A stretch of 64,000 nucleotides of DNA from JBEVJK01 sp963791325. Lineage in GTDB: Bacteria > Pseudomonadota > Alphaproteobacteria > Rhizobiales > Rhizobiaceae. Positions 45,333 through 55,411 of the stretch are shown one piece after another (positions within the stretch are counted from its first letter, which is position 1; every line of letters begins with the position of its first letter). The stretch covers positions 69,332-133,331 of the forward strand of contig CAWBRU010000017.1 in the NCBI GenBank assembly GCA_963791325.1, read 5' to 3'. Made by a program: the position numbers and the translations under genes. The notes beneath the pieces are model-generated. The model was not told where the DNA came from, did no database searches, and saw only the letters and a list, made by a program, of their open reading frames with translations.

Positions 45333-46367
45333 GTGGATCGGGGAACGGTACTGGTCACCGGTGGCGCAGGTTTCGCCGGAGCCTATGTCACACGCGAGCT
45401 GTTGGATCGTGGCTATGGTGTCGTGGTCTACGACGTCGGGGAGTTCAGGGCCGAGTCTCGGTTCGTGGTCGGGGATGCCCTCCGTGGCGTCATCCTCGAA
45501 CGGGGCTCGATTGATAACCTGCCGCGTGTCCTCGAAGTCGTAATCAAGCACAAGCCCTGCGCGATCGCTCATCTTGGAGCGATCATGGACATCGGCTACC
45601 TCGACCTCAATCCGATGGTAGCTCTTAAGGTGAATGTCGAGGGCACCCTCAATGTGTTTGAGGCAGCGCGCCTTCACGAGGTCGATCGCGTGGTGATGTT
45701 CTCGTCCATCGCGGCGATCGGTCGCAAGATGTACGAGCCCATCGACGCGGACCACCCGACGATCACCAGCCGGGCAGGTCCACTCGGCTCATATGGCGCC
45801 GCGAAGGTCGCCTCGGAAGCATTCGCATTCGCTTACAATCATTCGTTTGGGCTCGATACCCGCATCATTCGGCCGTCAGCTCTTTACGGCTTTGGCATGA
45901 GCTGGTTTGCGCCCAACTACATCAAACAGATCGTCGAGCCGGCTGTCCTCGGACAACCAGTTCGCCTGGCGGCCGGCGGGCAAGTGCCCCGTGACTATGT
46001 CCACATCCACGACCTCGCAACCCTCACGGCGGCCGTCATTGAAGGTCCGGACGATGCTGACCGGATCTTCTTCGCGGCGACCGGCGAGCCTTTGCGAACA
46101 TGCGGGGACGTGGGTCGGATAGTCAGCGGTCTGGTCGAGAATGCCGATATTGAGATCGGTGAGGCGTGGACTGAAGTCGACCGCTCCGAGCTACCCTTCC
46201 GAGGGCAGATTTCCATTATCAACGCGAAGCAGCAGCTGGGCTGGTCACCGCGCTATGCCCAGCTGGAGGCGGGTGTGGCCGCCTATGTGGAGCGGCTTCG
46301 TCAGTATCTTGGAGAAGGCGGCACGCTCACGCCCCGTCCCAAAGTCGACAATGCGCCGGGCGGCTGA
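45333..46367 (+). CDS. NAD-dependent epimerase/dehydratase family protein
   Basis: 344 residues. The GTG at 45,333 is preceded by AGGGAGG, nine or so bases away, which decides the start. NAD loop GGAGFAGAYVTRELLDRGYG. Catalytic Tyr-x-x-x-Lys in GSYGAAKVASE; FSSIAAIGR gives the Ser. The C-terminus overlaps the MFS gene by 17 bases. Probably modifies a sugar derivative taken up by the neighbouring carrier. Not the same type as the epimerase at 41,833. Confidence 0.85.
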   Translation: MDRGTVLVTGGAGFAGAYVTRELLDRGYGVVVYDVGEFRAESRFVVGDALRGVILERGSIDNLPRVLEVVIKHKPCAIAHLGAIMDIGYLDLNPMVALKVNVEGTLNVFEAARLHEVDRVVMFSSIAAIGRKMYEPIDADHPTITSRAGPLGSYGAAKVASEAFAFAYNHSFGLDTRIIRPSALYGFGMSWFAPNYIKQIVEPAVLGQPVRLAAGGQVPRDYVHIHDLATLTAAVIEGPDDADRIFFAATGEPLRTCGDVGRIVSGLVENADIEIGEAWTEVDRSELPFRGQISIINAKQQLGWSPRYAQLEAGVAAYVERLRQYLGEGGTLTPRPKVDNAPGG

Positions 46368-47547
46368 GGAGGCCACGGGCGACACCGTCAGACATTGGCG
46401 GATCATTACAGCGGTGCTGGCCGGCGGGTTATGTCTGCGCCCGCCCATCGTCGCAGTTGCGACGCTCCTGCCCGACATCCGGACCGACCTCGGCCTGACT
46501 TATGCAAATGGCGGGCTGATGACGGCTATACCGATCATCTGCATGGGCCTTTTTGCGCTTCCTGCAATGCGTCTCTATTCGCTGCTCGGAGCCGGGCGCG
46601 CGCTTTTCCTTTCCCTTGCGCTCACAGTGCTGGGCGGAACCTTGCGAGCACTGACTTGGGACATTCCGCTAATGTACGCGCTTACCATGGCAGCGGGTGT
46701 AGGAGCCGGGCTTGCAGGAGCGATGTTTCCCGCGATCGTACGCCGATTGCCGGCCGGAGTGAGAGCCCGGGCGACAGGATTTTATTCTCTGGGCGTGAAT
46801 GGGGGTGCGGGCTTCACCGCAGCGTTTGCAGTGCCCTTCGCTCGGGCGGCGGGCGGTTGGCGCGGCGCCTTCCTGGCGCTCGGTTTCGCAGGCATATGGT
46901 CAATGGCAGCATGGTTGATCTTCACCCGCCGCGAACTGGCGCCACCCGGACATGCGGCGGCAGGTCGGTTTGCCGCGTGGAGATTCCCGCTGGCCTTGCA
47001 GCTCGGCCTGGTCTTTGGCCTCCAGGCGGTATGCTTCTTCGGTCTCAATGCGTGGCTGGCCACCGCCTATGTGGAGTGGGCGTGGCCCGCAAACCGGGCA
47101 GGCTGGCTGGTTGCAACGCTCAATCTTGCCACGTTGCCATCGTCGCTTTTGGTAGGATTGCTGGGCAACCGGGTCGCACCAGCCCTCCTTCTCTCCTTTG
47201 CCGCCGGGGCGCTTTTCTTCGCATTGTGCGGCACAGCGGCGGTTCCAGAGCTAGGGTGGCTATGGACGAGCGTGGCAGGCTTTGCCTGCGGCGCCCTTTT
47301 CCCGCTCATCCTCATCATGGGAGTGAACGCCGCACGCACGCCCAACGAGGCCGCGGCAATATCTGGCGTCATCCTCTCTATCGGCTATTTGGTGGCAGGC
47401 ACTGCGCCCGTGCTGTTGGGAGCCGTGCGCGACCTTGCTCGAGGCTTTGCTTGGGCTTTCGCCTGTCTGGCAGCGGTGTCCCTGGTTCTGCTTGCTTGCT
47501 GCGTCGCGCTCAAGCGTGGCGCCGCGGAAAGACAGCCTTCAGATTGA
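46351..47547 (+). CDS. MFS transporter (CynX/NimT-like)
   Basis: 398 residues with about 12 hydrophobic segments. LPDIRTDLGLTYANGGLMTA in the first loop and GVGAGLAGAMFPAIVRRLPA are typical of the CynX/NimT subfamily. The ATG at 46,351 overlaps the epimerase by 17 bases, so translation is coupled. The first locus uses an ABC importer at the comparable position. The substrate is unknown. The stop overlaps the convergent regulator gene by nine bases. Confidence 0.87.
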   Translation: MRRAAEEATGDTVRHWRIITAVLAGGLCLRPPIVAVATLLPDIRTDLGLTYANGGLMTAIPIICMGLFALPAMRLYSLLGAGRALFLSLALTVLGGTLRALTWDIPLMYALTMAAGVGAGLAGAMFPAIVRRLPAGVRARATGFYSLGVNGGAGFTAAFAVPFARAAGGWRGAFLALGFAGIWSMAAWLIFTRRELAPPGHAAAGRFAAWRFPLALQLGLVFGLQAVCFFGLNAWLATAYVEWAWPANRAGWLVATLNLATLPSSLLVGLLGNRVAPALLLSFAAGALFFALCGTAAVPELGWLWTSVAGFACGALFPLILIMGVNAARTPNEAAAISGVILSIGYLVAGTAPVLLGAVRDLARGFAWAFACLAAVSLVLLACCVALKRGAAERQPSD

Positions 47548-48288
47548 CGAAAGCCTGACCGAGCCGAGGGATTGCCACTCTCGCTGGGCACCCTCCAGAT
47601 GGATGCGCATGGCTTCGCGAGCGGCATCAGGCGTCCGGCCGGCAATTGCATCGACGATCGTGCAGTGGGCGTCGTACGCGTTCTTGCGATCGTCGGGCAG
47701 CTCGAAGGTTGCCCGCCGGATCTCCAAAAGCACCGGACCGATTAAATTGAGCATGATCAGATAAAGTTCATTGTGCGTCATGCGCGCTATCGCGCGATGG
47801 AACTCGACATCCATCCGTGAATGATCCTCGCGAGAGACCCCGCGAACGCGCATATCCTCCAGCATGCCGCGAAGTTCGGCAATTTCCTCGTCGGTCGCGC
47901 GCTCGGCCGCGAGCCCGGCGATCTGTGTCTCGATGCCGACACGAACCTCATGGATCTTGGCATAGGGGAGTTCCTCGAGGCCGTGCAGGTAGAGCCGCAT
48001 CGATGAGCTGACCGCATCTGCGGCGACCTGGGAGACCGTGAGGCCTCGTCCGGCGCGCGCGTCGATCACCCCCCGAGACGTCAGCGCACGAACCGCTTCC
48101 CGGATCACTGTGCGTGACACGCCATATTGCTCACCCAACTCGCGCTCGGACGGCAAGGCCGTTCCCGGTCGGAGGCCGCGCCTCAAAATGGTCTCGAGCA
48201 TCGCCTCGGCGACTTTATCAGACAGCCGCGCGGCTCGTTCGACCTGCCGGCCAAATCCGGCAGTCTGGTTTTCTTCCCCTACAGTCAT
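47539..48288 (-). CDS. FadR/GntR family transcriptional regulator
   Basis: 249 residues from the ATG at 48,288. The N-terminal winged helix has LPSERELGEQYGVSRTVIRE (the GntR signature). The FCD domain has FHRAIARMTH, DAHCTIVDAI and REAMRIHLEG with metal-binding His. It probably controls the divergent MBL gene and the epimerase/MFS and SDR/PanE operons. AT-rich motifs at 45,260 and 48,454 are candidate sites. It is an architectural relative of the regulator at 15,352. Confidence 0.9.
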   Translation of the reverse strand: MTVGEENQTAGFGRQVERAARLSDKVAEAMLETILRRGLRPGTALPSERELGEQYGVSRTVIREAVRALTSRGVIDARAGRGLTVSQVAADAVSSSMRLYLHGLEELPYAKIHEVRVGIETQIAGLAAERATDEEIAELRGMLEDMRVRGVSREDHSRMDVEFHRAIARMTHNELYLIMLNLIGPVLLEIRRATFELPDDRKNAYDAHCTIVDAIAGRTPDAAREAMRIHLEGAQREWQSLGSVRLSSI

Positions 48289-48453
48289 GGAAGTTCCGTT
48301 GTTGTAGACTCGGCAGAACCATCGTCCGAGGATTTGTGGGAGGGCTGGTCTGTGCCGCCACGGACCATCGTGGGCATCAGATGTAGGATAGCATGACAAG
48401 AATCGTTAGGCCACCTTGACAGGACCAAGGAGGGGACCTAATGGATAAGATAT

Positions 48454-48470
48454 GATTATACTATAAGTAT
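48454..48470. promoter_or_regulatory. candidate operator near the regulator and MBL promoters
   Basis: GATTATACTATAAG (48,454-48,467) resembles the site at 45,260. It overlaps a dyad ATACT-ATA-AGTAT (48,458-48,470). It is 24 bases before the MBL start codon, a good place for a repressor site, or a -10-type A+T box. Confidence 0.4.
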
Positions 48471-48493
48471 GCGGCAGGGACGGTCGGGCAGAC

Positions 48494-49115
48494 ATGAGCA
48501 CTGCCATTCGCTTTACGGGTACCGCCGGCTTTGAGATCGTAGGGCCAAGATTTGAGGGTCCTCGTGGATCCATTCCTTAGCGGACACGAGTTTTCACCGG
48601 TCGGACCAGAGAATGTTGTCACGCCAGACATCATTCTGGTCACTCATGCTGCGTATGATCACCTGGGCGATACCGCTGCGATCGCGCGTCGCACCGGCGC
48701 GCCGGTGGTCTGCGGCGGCGATGTCCGGCACCTGCTGATGGACGAAGGAATTCCGCCCAAGCAAATCCAGGCAACCATCTGGGGCGTTCTCGTGGAAGTG
48801 GCGGGTATTCGCATCCGTCCAGTGGAGTGCCATCATTGGTCGATGTCAGTTCGCAAGAATGGACAAGTGCTGACCGGCACGCCGCTCGCCTTCATCATCG
48901 AGACAGAACCCGGCGTTCGCATCTACCACTACGGTGATACAGCCTATTTCGACATGCGCTTTATCGGAGAGTTGTACAAGCCGACCGTGGGGTTGTTGGG
49001 CTGCAGCCAGCCTTATGAGTTGGAAGAGCACGCCGTGCAGGCAGGTAGAGAACTGTCGGGGGAAATGAACCCGGACGAGGCAGCACGCGTGGCAGAGATG
49101 CTGGGCGTCAAGGTA
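48494..49115 (+). pseudogene. MBL-fold hydrolase paralogue, frameshifted and cut by the junction
   Basis: ATG at 48,494 reads STAIRFTGTAGFEIVGPRF. One extra base near 48,554 shifts the frame to VLVDPFLSGHE, and then the MBL motifs follow: THAAYDHLGD, ECHHWS, YHYGDT. The last homologous residues are EMNPDEAARVAEMLGVKV; the 8.5-kb paralogue continues for about 70 more residues (LPCHYI and onward). Here the similarity stops at about 49,113, where actinobacterial iolD begins. Like its paralogue it has HAAxDH in place of HxHxDH. Confidence 0.8.
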
Positions 49116-49120
49116 TCTGC
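49111..49120. other. breakpoint between two unrelated genomes
   Basis: To the left is the plus-strand MBL gene of the alphaproteobacterial part; to the right, minus-strand iolD of the actinobacterial part. Each loses homology here in mid-domain. The shared ambiguous stretch is only about six bases (GTATCTGC region), with no repeat or mobile element. Confidence 0.75.
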
Positions 49121-50634
49121 AATCGGTTGATCACGGCAAAGCCACCGTTGTCGCACACGATCACGATCAACTTGTGCCCGGACAGCACCGAGCTGTACAG
49201 GTCGCTGTTCATCATCATGTACGAGCCGTCGCCGACGAACGTGATCACCTCGTCGTCGGGGCGGGCCATCTTGGCTCCCCATGCGCCGGAGATCTCGTAC
49301 CCCATGCAGGAGAACCCGTACTCGCAGTCGAAGTCGTTGACCTCCTTGGCGCGCCAACCGTTGATGAGCTCGCCGGAGCCGCCGGCTGCCGCCAGCACGT
49401 AGTCGCCCGGCTGTTGGTTGCGATCGACTGCGCCGATCACCTGGGCGTAGGTCGGCCGACCGCTCTCGCCGACGGCGGACGGGTGGGCGAGCTTGTCGAT
49501 GTACGCGTGATAGTCGCCGGTCGCGCTGGCGTGGAGCGACCAGTCCTGGTCGGCAACCCAACCGCGAGCCGCTCGTCCAACTCGCGGAATCCCGCACGTG
49601 CGTCGGCGACTATAGGAAGTGAGCGGTGCTTACTGCATCGAAGAGTGCAGCGTTGAGGCCGATCAGTCGCGGATCGGCCGCAAAGGCCGTCCACGACCCC
49701 GTGGTGAAATCCTGCAGGCGCGTTCCGACGGCCAGGATCACATCGGCTGCGCCGGCCAACTCGTTGGCGCTGATGCAACCCGTCACGCCGACCGGACCCG
49801 GCGTCGTGCGGATGGGTCGCGGGCAGACTCGCCCGCCCGGCGACCGTCTCGACCACGGGAACGTTGTGAGCCTCGGCGAAGGCGGCCAACGCGGCCTGGG
49901 CTTCGGAGACCGCACTCCCCCGCCGGCGATGATGAGCGGGCGTGTGGCGGTCTGCAACGTGGCAGCGGCGTGTTGCAACTGGTCGAGATCGGCGCGTTGG
50001 CGGGGAATGTGGTGGATGGTCGTGGCGAAGAACTCGTCGGGGTAGTCGAACGCCTCGGCTTGCACGTCCTGCGGCAACGCGATGACGGCCGGGCCGCAAT
50101 CGGCCGGACTGAGCATGACGGATACCGCGTGCGGGGCAGCGAGTGGATGATCTGCTCCGGACGCATGATTCGATCCCAGTACCGGCTGACCGACTTGAAC
50201 GTGCCGTTGACCGTGATCGTCGGATCGCCGAAGTGCTCGACCTGCTGCAACACGGGATCTGGCAGGCGACTGGCGAACGTGTCGCCGGCCAACAGCAGCA
50301 CCGGCAAGCGATTGGCATGGGCGACACCGGCAGCGGTGACCATGTTGAGCGCGCCGGGACCGATCGACGAGGTGGCCACCATGATCTGTCGGCGGTTGGC
50401 GGCCTTGGCGTAGCCGACAGCGGCAAGTGCCATTCCTTGTTCGTTCTGACCACGCCATGTCGGCAGGGCGTCGCCGGCCTCCTGCAAGGCCAGGCCGAGG
50501 CTGGTCACGTTGCCGTGCCCGAAGATGGCAAAGACCCCTGGGAACAGCGCAACCTCGACATCGTCGACGACCGTCCGCTGTGCAATCAGGTACCTCACGA
50601 TCGCCGTGGTGGTTGTGAGTCGAGTGGTGGCCAT
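49116..50634 (-). pseudogene. iolD: iolD, 3D-trihydroxycyclohexane-1,2-dione hydrolase; C-terminus missing, several frameshifts
   Basis: ATG at 50,634 (MATTRLTTTTAIVRYLIAQR). Recognised blocks are FPGVFAIFGHGNVTSLGLAL, WRGQNEQGMALAAVGYAKA, LLLAGDTFASRLPDPVLQQV, then, after frame changes, the ThDP-binding region FVGDGSYMMMNSDLY and CDNGGFAVINRLQ. The enzyme opens the ring of diketo-inositol with thiamine diphosphate. About 505 of the usual 620-640 residues are present; the end is removed by the junction. At least three frameshifts. The start overlaps the iolG stop by one base. Confidence 0.82.
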
Positions 50635-51800
50635 CACTTCCTCAATGAGACGACGTCTTCCCAATGACCGCTGTTCCAACTACGCATCACGGCGTCTTGC
50701 ACCGAGACGTACGCCAGCGCCTTGGTGACCCAGGCGTGTACTGGCGTCCACCGGCGACTGATTGCAGGAACTCGTGATCCTCGATGCAGATGAGGTCCTC
50801 GAAGCCGATGTTGTGCCGCCCGGAACGAAGTTGCCGTGCGGCGGAAGCGATCGCCCCCGAACACCGTGGTGAACCCGGTGTGCTTGTGCTCGGCCGCGTA
50901 GACGCCAGCTCGTTCATCGTCTCGAGGTTCCAGGCAACGGACCCCTTCGTGCCGTAGACCTCGAAGCTGTTCTGACTCTCCGGGCCTACCATCGAACGAC
51001 AGGCTTCGAACGTGCCACGGGCGCCGTTCTGAAAGGTGCACATCATCCCGATGTAGTCCTCGTTGGTCACCTCGCCGGTGGGGTCGCCCGGCTTGCCACG
51101 GTCGTAGTGCGTGCCACCACTGGGCTGGTAGGGGGCGTTGCTTGATGAACGTCTCGCCGGTTGCGACGACCTTGGCGATCCTCCCGACCAGGTAGTGCCC
51201 GAGGTCGACCGAATGGCTGAGGATGTCGGTGCTGACCCCGTGGCCGGCCTCGTCGATGAGGAATCGCCAGGACAGCAGCCCCATTGGATCGCTGCCGTAC
51301 ATCGAGAAGAGAACTCGACCGTAGTAGTTGGTGATGTCGCCGATCTCACCGCTGTCGATCAACTGCTTGGCGTACTGCACCAGAGGCGCCCACCGGTAGT
51401 TGTAGCCGACACCGGTGATCACGCCGGCGTGTCGCGCCGAGCGTTCTGCGGCAACCGTCTGCGCCGGGGTACCGCCGACAGGCTTCTCGCAGAAGACCGG
51501 CTTACCTGCGTTTGCGATCGCCTTGACCATTTCGACGTGCAGCATGTTGGGGCGCTGTCACGAAGACGACGTCGACGTCGGACGCGTCCACCACCTCGTG
51601 CCAGTCGTCGACCGCGCGTTGATACCCGAACGAACGAACCGCGTCGTCTCGTGTCGTGCCTCGACCGTGTCGCTGACCACGACGAGCTCGGGCTCGTAGT
51701 CGCGATCGAGGAAGTAGCTCGGCGCGGCGCGACAGCCACGGCTGTGTGCCTGACCCATCCAGCCGAAGCCGATCACACCGATACGAAGCGTCTTGCTCAC
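50634..51800 (-). pseudogene. iolG: iolG-like Gfo/Idh/MocA inositol dehydrogenase, frameshifted
   Basis: GTG at 51,800 reads SKTLRIGVIGFGWMGQAHSR. After shifts follow VFCEKPVGGTPAQTV (EKP motif), GVGYNYRWAPLVQYAKQLID, LIDEAGHGVSTDILSHSVDL (catalytic-type His), NEDYIGMMCTFQNGARGTFE and a C-terminal GHWEDVVSLRK. The joined length of about 388 residues fits inositol 2-dehydrogenase or a related enzyme of inositol clusters. The TGATG overlap with iolD and the surrounding iol genes support the role. At least four frameshifts. Confidence 0.75.
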
Positions 51801-51819
51801 CGTGTTCGCCCATCCTTCG

Positions 51820-52703
51820 TCATCGGGCACCGTGGATCGGTGGCCATGTCCGCCCATGAATCTGGTGGACCCAGTGATGGGTCGGATCGTCGCAGAAAGC
51901 CATCGATCGCTCTCCCCCAGGACCAGCGAGGACGTTGAGGTAGTACATCGGATAGCCCGGTGCCGCGATACACGGGCCGGTGGTAGCCGCGTGCACGCAG
52001 AAGACATCGCCGTCGTGAACGACCACGTTGACGTCGATCGAACCGTCGGGTGTGTAGGTGCGATGCATGCCGAAACCCTCGGCGGAGTAGTCGCTGCCGC
52101 CGGTCGCGCCGATCCGGAAGTAGTAGATCTCCTCGTTGTTGACTGTGACATTCCGCCGATGCCGTCGTGACGGTGCGGCGGGTAGCTCGACCAGTTGCCG
52201 TCAGGCGGATCAGCTCGACGCACATCAGCTGTGTGCGCCGGCCACGCCTCTGGATCATGAAGTTGTTGACCTGCGTGTCCGGCCGGACCCGTGCCCCGGA
52301 GCTCCACGGCGACGTGTCGGCGGAGCCGTAGGCAGGCTCGAAACGGCTTTCGCATTTCGAGCGCCGGCGGCAGCGCCACCTCGCCGCCGCCTGCCGAGTC
52401 ACGGCAACGGCCGAACCGACCGGGACGTAGGCCCAGTCGGTGACACGGCTGAAGACGTTCGCCACTCCGTCCGGTCCAGCGCCGAAGCGTCTGGCGCATC
52501 GACGGTCCATCGACGACCTGTCGCAGACAATGGCAGCACACGCTCCTCGTCACCATCGAGTCGAAGATCGCTCACCGCTCACCGGTGCGAGCACCACACG
52601 TCCAGGCCCGACATACGTCCAGCCCGCATCGTCGGGGGCCACTCGAGACAGCGAGATCGCCATCGGCGAGGCGTTCCAGCGGGCGATGCAGCGAGGGGCT
52701 CAT
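51820..52703 (-). pseudogene. iolB: iolB, 5-deoxy-glucuronate isomerase, frameshifted
   Basis: ATG at 52,703 (MSPSLHRPLERLADGDLAV), then in other frames DDAGWTYVGP, FSRVTDWAYVPVGSAVAVT, NFMIQRR, SSYPPHRHDG (cupin metal His) and NEEIYYFR. The last 80 residues are in one frame: MHRTYTPDGSIDVNVVVHDG and PMYYLNVLAGPGGERSMAFC, the usual IolB end with PxHHWVH. A bicupin isomerase of inositol breakdown. The joined length of about 294 residues is normal. Five or so frameshifts. Confidence 0.8.
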
Positions 52704-53531
52704 TGTTGATCCGCCGCGCCGTTGCACCAGGTCAGCGTCCCGATCGACCGCTACCCGCGACGTCACCGTCGCGGTGGTACAGCAAGCACCGACCGACGAC
52801 GGGCCACGCACAGTCGGCTCATGCAGCGCCCGCTCCCACTAGGGCGAAGGTGGCCTCAGGTAGGACCCGGCGCGCCGCCGAGCAGCAACAACGGCTGGTT
52901 GTGACCTCGGCCACTGGGGCGATGTCGGCCGTCGCCCTGATCTTCAGCCAGGTGTATGCGCTGACGAGCTCCGAGCGCGGCACGCACGCCGACGGCCGCA
53001 CGAGCGTGAGCGGGTCGGTGTCCCACACCGCCTTACCGTTGCGTTCCTTCGGTGTCGGGATCGGCTCCACCATCGCCATCAGCCGTACGTCGTTCAGCTG
53101 CTGCACGGCCTTGCCGCGGCGGCCTAGTGTCGTCAAACGGCGCCCGCATCGTCGTAGTCGATGCGCAGCAGCATCTTGCCCGCGTCGAGGCCGGCGGCGT
53201 GCGAGGTGTGGTGTGTGGATACGCCGTGAAGCGATCATCCATCGTCCACCCGCGCCGGCGGAACCACCACGGTTCATCGTGCCGACGGCGATCTTGTCGT
53301 GCAGCGCCCCGAGCAGCGCAAGGTCGTCCATGATGTCTGCGCTGGCGAAGACACCATCGACCCCACGGGTGTCGAGCGCGGTCAGCAACCGGTCGATCAT
53401 CGTGCGCCGGTCGGCCATCGCTAACGGGTCGTCGCCGAGGCCGACCATTGCACGCCGGGCTGTGTGGTCCGCGGCGACGATGAACATCATCCCGCCGGCG
53501 CCATCGTGGTCGGTCGTGCCTCGGGCGCCAT
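52700..53531 (-). pseudogene. Cgl0158-like class I aldolase of inositol clusters, frameshifted
   Basis: ATG near 53,531 (MAPEARPTTMAPAG), then MMFIVAADHTARRAMVGLGD, MIDRLLTALDTRGVDGVFAS and LHDKIAVGTMNRGG in one frame. Later parts read FDDTRPPR, MAMVEPIPTPKERNGKAVWD and, near the end, VGRCLLYHRDGDVAG. This TIM-barrel family (deoxyribose-phosphate/IolJ-like) stands beside iolC in many actinobacteria and may cleave the phosphorylated product. The end overlaps the iolB start (ATGA). Bounds approximate. Confidence 0.65.
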
Positions 53532-53539
53532 AGCTGCGT

Positions 53540-54587
53540 CAGCGATCGCTCCGGCTCATTCACCCGCGTCGGTCCGAACGACGTAAACGTCTTGCATCCA
53601 GCGACACGGCGCCGGTCCGACGCTTCGGTGATCTCGGTCAATGTCGGCATCGCGTCGGCGCACATCAGCCCGCGACGCCACCATGGCGCCCGCGACGTTG
53701 CAGTACTCGACGATGCGAACGGTTCCCCAATCCGGAGAGCGAGTCCGTGGGCAGCCCTCCCACCGAACGCGTCACCTGCACCGAGACCGCAGCGACCTCG
53801 ACGTAGGTGAGGAGACACTGACCGCGCGCCACTGCGTCCGGCGTCGACGAGCACACCGTGGCCGCCATCTTCACGATCGCCAGAACTCGACTGCCTCGGT
53901 GCCGCAGGCGACGAGCGGCCTCGGGCGAGACTCGCGGACCCGACGGCGATCTCACACTCCTTGCGGTTGCCGATCGCCGGCGACGGTGCACGCTCGAGTA
54001 CCGCGGCGAACCGGCAGCCGCAGCTTCGCGGTCGCCTCGTCGGGCCAGAAGTCGGGCGATAGTCGAGGTCGAGCACGAGGTGTGGGTGTCGGCCTCCCGA
54101 TCGACAGCAGATCCCGGCGATGTCGACGCTGCGGGATCCTGTCGTGAACCCGCTCCCGTCGACCACAGAAGATCGGCACGCCTCGACGAGGTTGCGGTCG
54201 ACCTCTTCGAGGTCTGCAATGTCTGTCCGGGCGTATCGGGTACCGGCACATAACAGCTGTGGCGGCCTCTGGCGGATCCATGACGCGAAGGCGAGCGGTG
54301 TTGGCATCGTGGATGGATTGACACGGGACGCGTTCTCAACACCGAACAGCTCTGAAGCTTGCGCGCACGTACCCGACCGAACGGGTCGTCGCCAACCTTG
54401 GTGATCACCGCAGCACGGCGGCCCATCTCGCGCCGCGGCAACGGCGACATTCGTGGGGGAGCCGCCGATCGACTTCTCGAACGTCTGCGGGCCCATGAAG
54501 CCGCCGTGTGCCCCATTGGGCGTAAAGGTCGACGCTGATTCGGCCAATGGTGACGAGTTCGAGGGTGGCGCCGGATGCTGCGCTCAT
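53540..54587 (-). pseudogene. iolC: iolC, 5-dehydro-2-deoxygluconokinase (PfkB family), frameshifted
   Basis: ATG at 54,587 reads SAASGATLELVTIGRISVDL. Other frames give GPQTFEKSIGGSPTNVAVAA (PfkB signature 1 region), RYARTDIADLEEVD, LVLDLDYRP, and CGLGAGDAFGG with LGAGDAF, the PfkB catalytic signature (GAGD). The C-terminus is near MPTLTEITEASD. IolC phosphorylates 5-dehydro-2-deoxygluconate. At least five frameshifts; the 3' end is an estimate from the overlap with the aldolase gene. Confidence 0.75.
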
Positions 54588-54589
54588 CG

Positions 54590-55411
54590 AACCGCAGCGA
54601 ATCACCGACTCGTGCTCGAGTTGTTCGAGCTCCGCGCCCCCGGCCATGAGGCCGGGGTCAGCTCGCTCGCGGCAGATCTCGTCCTTGGCGAAGTCGCCGA
54701 GACTGCGTCCACGGTTGAGCAGCAAGATCGGTCGCCGCGGGAATGGCGTCGTTCGGGTTGTGCGTGATGAAGATCACGCCGAGACCGTGGTCCGCGGCTG
54801 CACGCGTGTACTTCAGCACGACGCCTATTGCTTCACGCCGAGTGCCGACGTCGGCTCGTCGAGGATCAGCACCGCGCGCGCCGAAGTACACCGCGCCCGG
54901 GCGATCGCGACCACTGGCGCTCGCCACCGGACAACGTGCCGCCGGCTGGTCGACGTCGCGCAGCGTCGATGCCCATCTTCGCCATCTCCCAACTCTTCGC
55001 GGTCGCCTTCATCATCGGCCACGTACTGCGCACTGAACGGACGCCGAGCGCTCATCGGCTCGAGCCGAGGAAGAAGTTGCGCCACATCGACATCGAGCGG
55101 GATCAGAGCGAGGTCCTGGAACACGGTGGCAATACCGGCGCCACGCACGTCGCGCGGCAGTTAGAAGTTCACCGCAACGCCGTACATCGTGAACTCGCCC
55201 TAACTCGGCTGGTGCACACCGGAGAGGATCTTGTCGTCAACGTGACTTACCGGCACCGTTGTCGCCGAGCACGCAGCGTCACCTTGCCCGCTCGACACGC
55301 TTGGTCGTGATGTCTCCAGGGCGGTGACGTTGCCGAAGTACTTGCAGATGTTGACGCATCTCCAAGAGCAGGGGTGGTCGCCGCGACGCTGTCGGTGTCG
55401 ACCATGCGCAT
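54590..55411 (-). pseudogene. sugar (inositol) ABC transporter ATP-binding protein, frameshifted
   Basis: ATG at 55,411 or 55,405 (MRMVDTDSVAATTP), then NICKYFGNVTALE, a Walker A DNGAGKS at about 55,250, GIATVFQDLALIPLDVDVAQ, Walker B LILDEPTSALGVKQ and HGLGVIFITHNPNDA. It ends near GGAELEQLEHESVIRC. A single ABC domain of about 270 residues, not the double RbsA form. It follows the permease directly. At least five frameshifts; the end is approximate. Confidence 0.72.
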
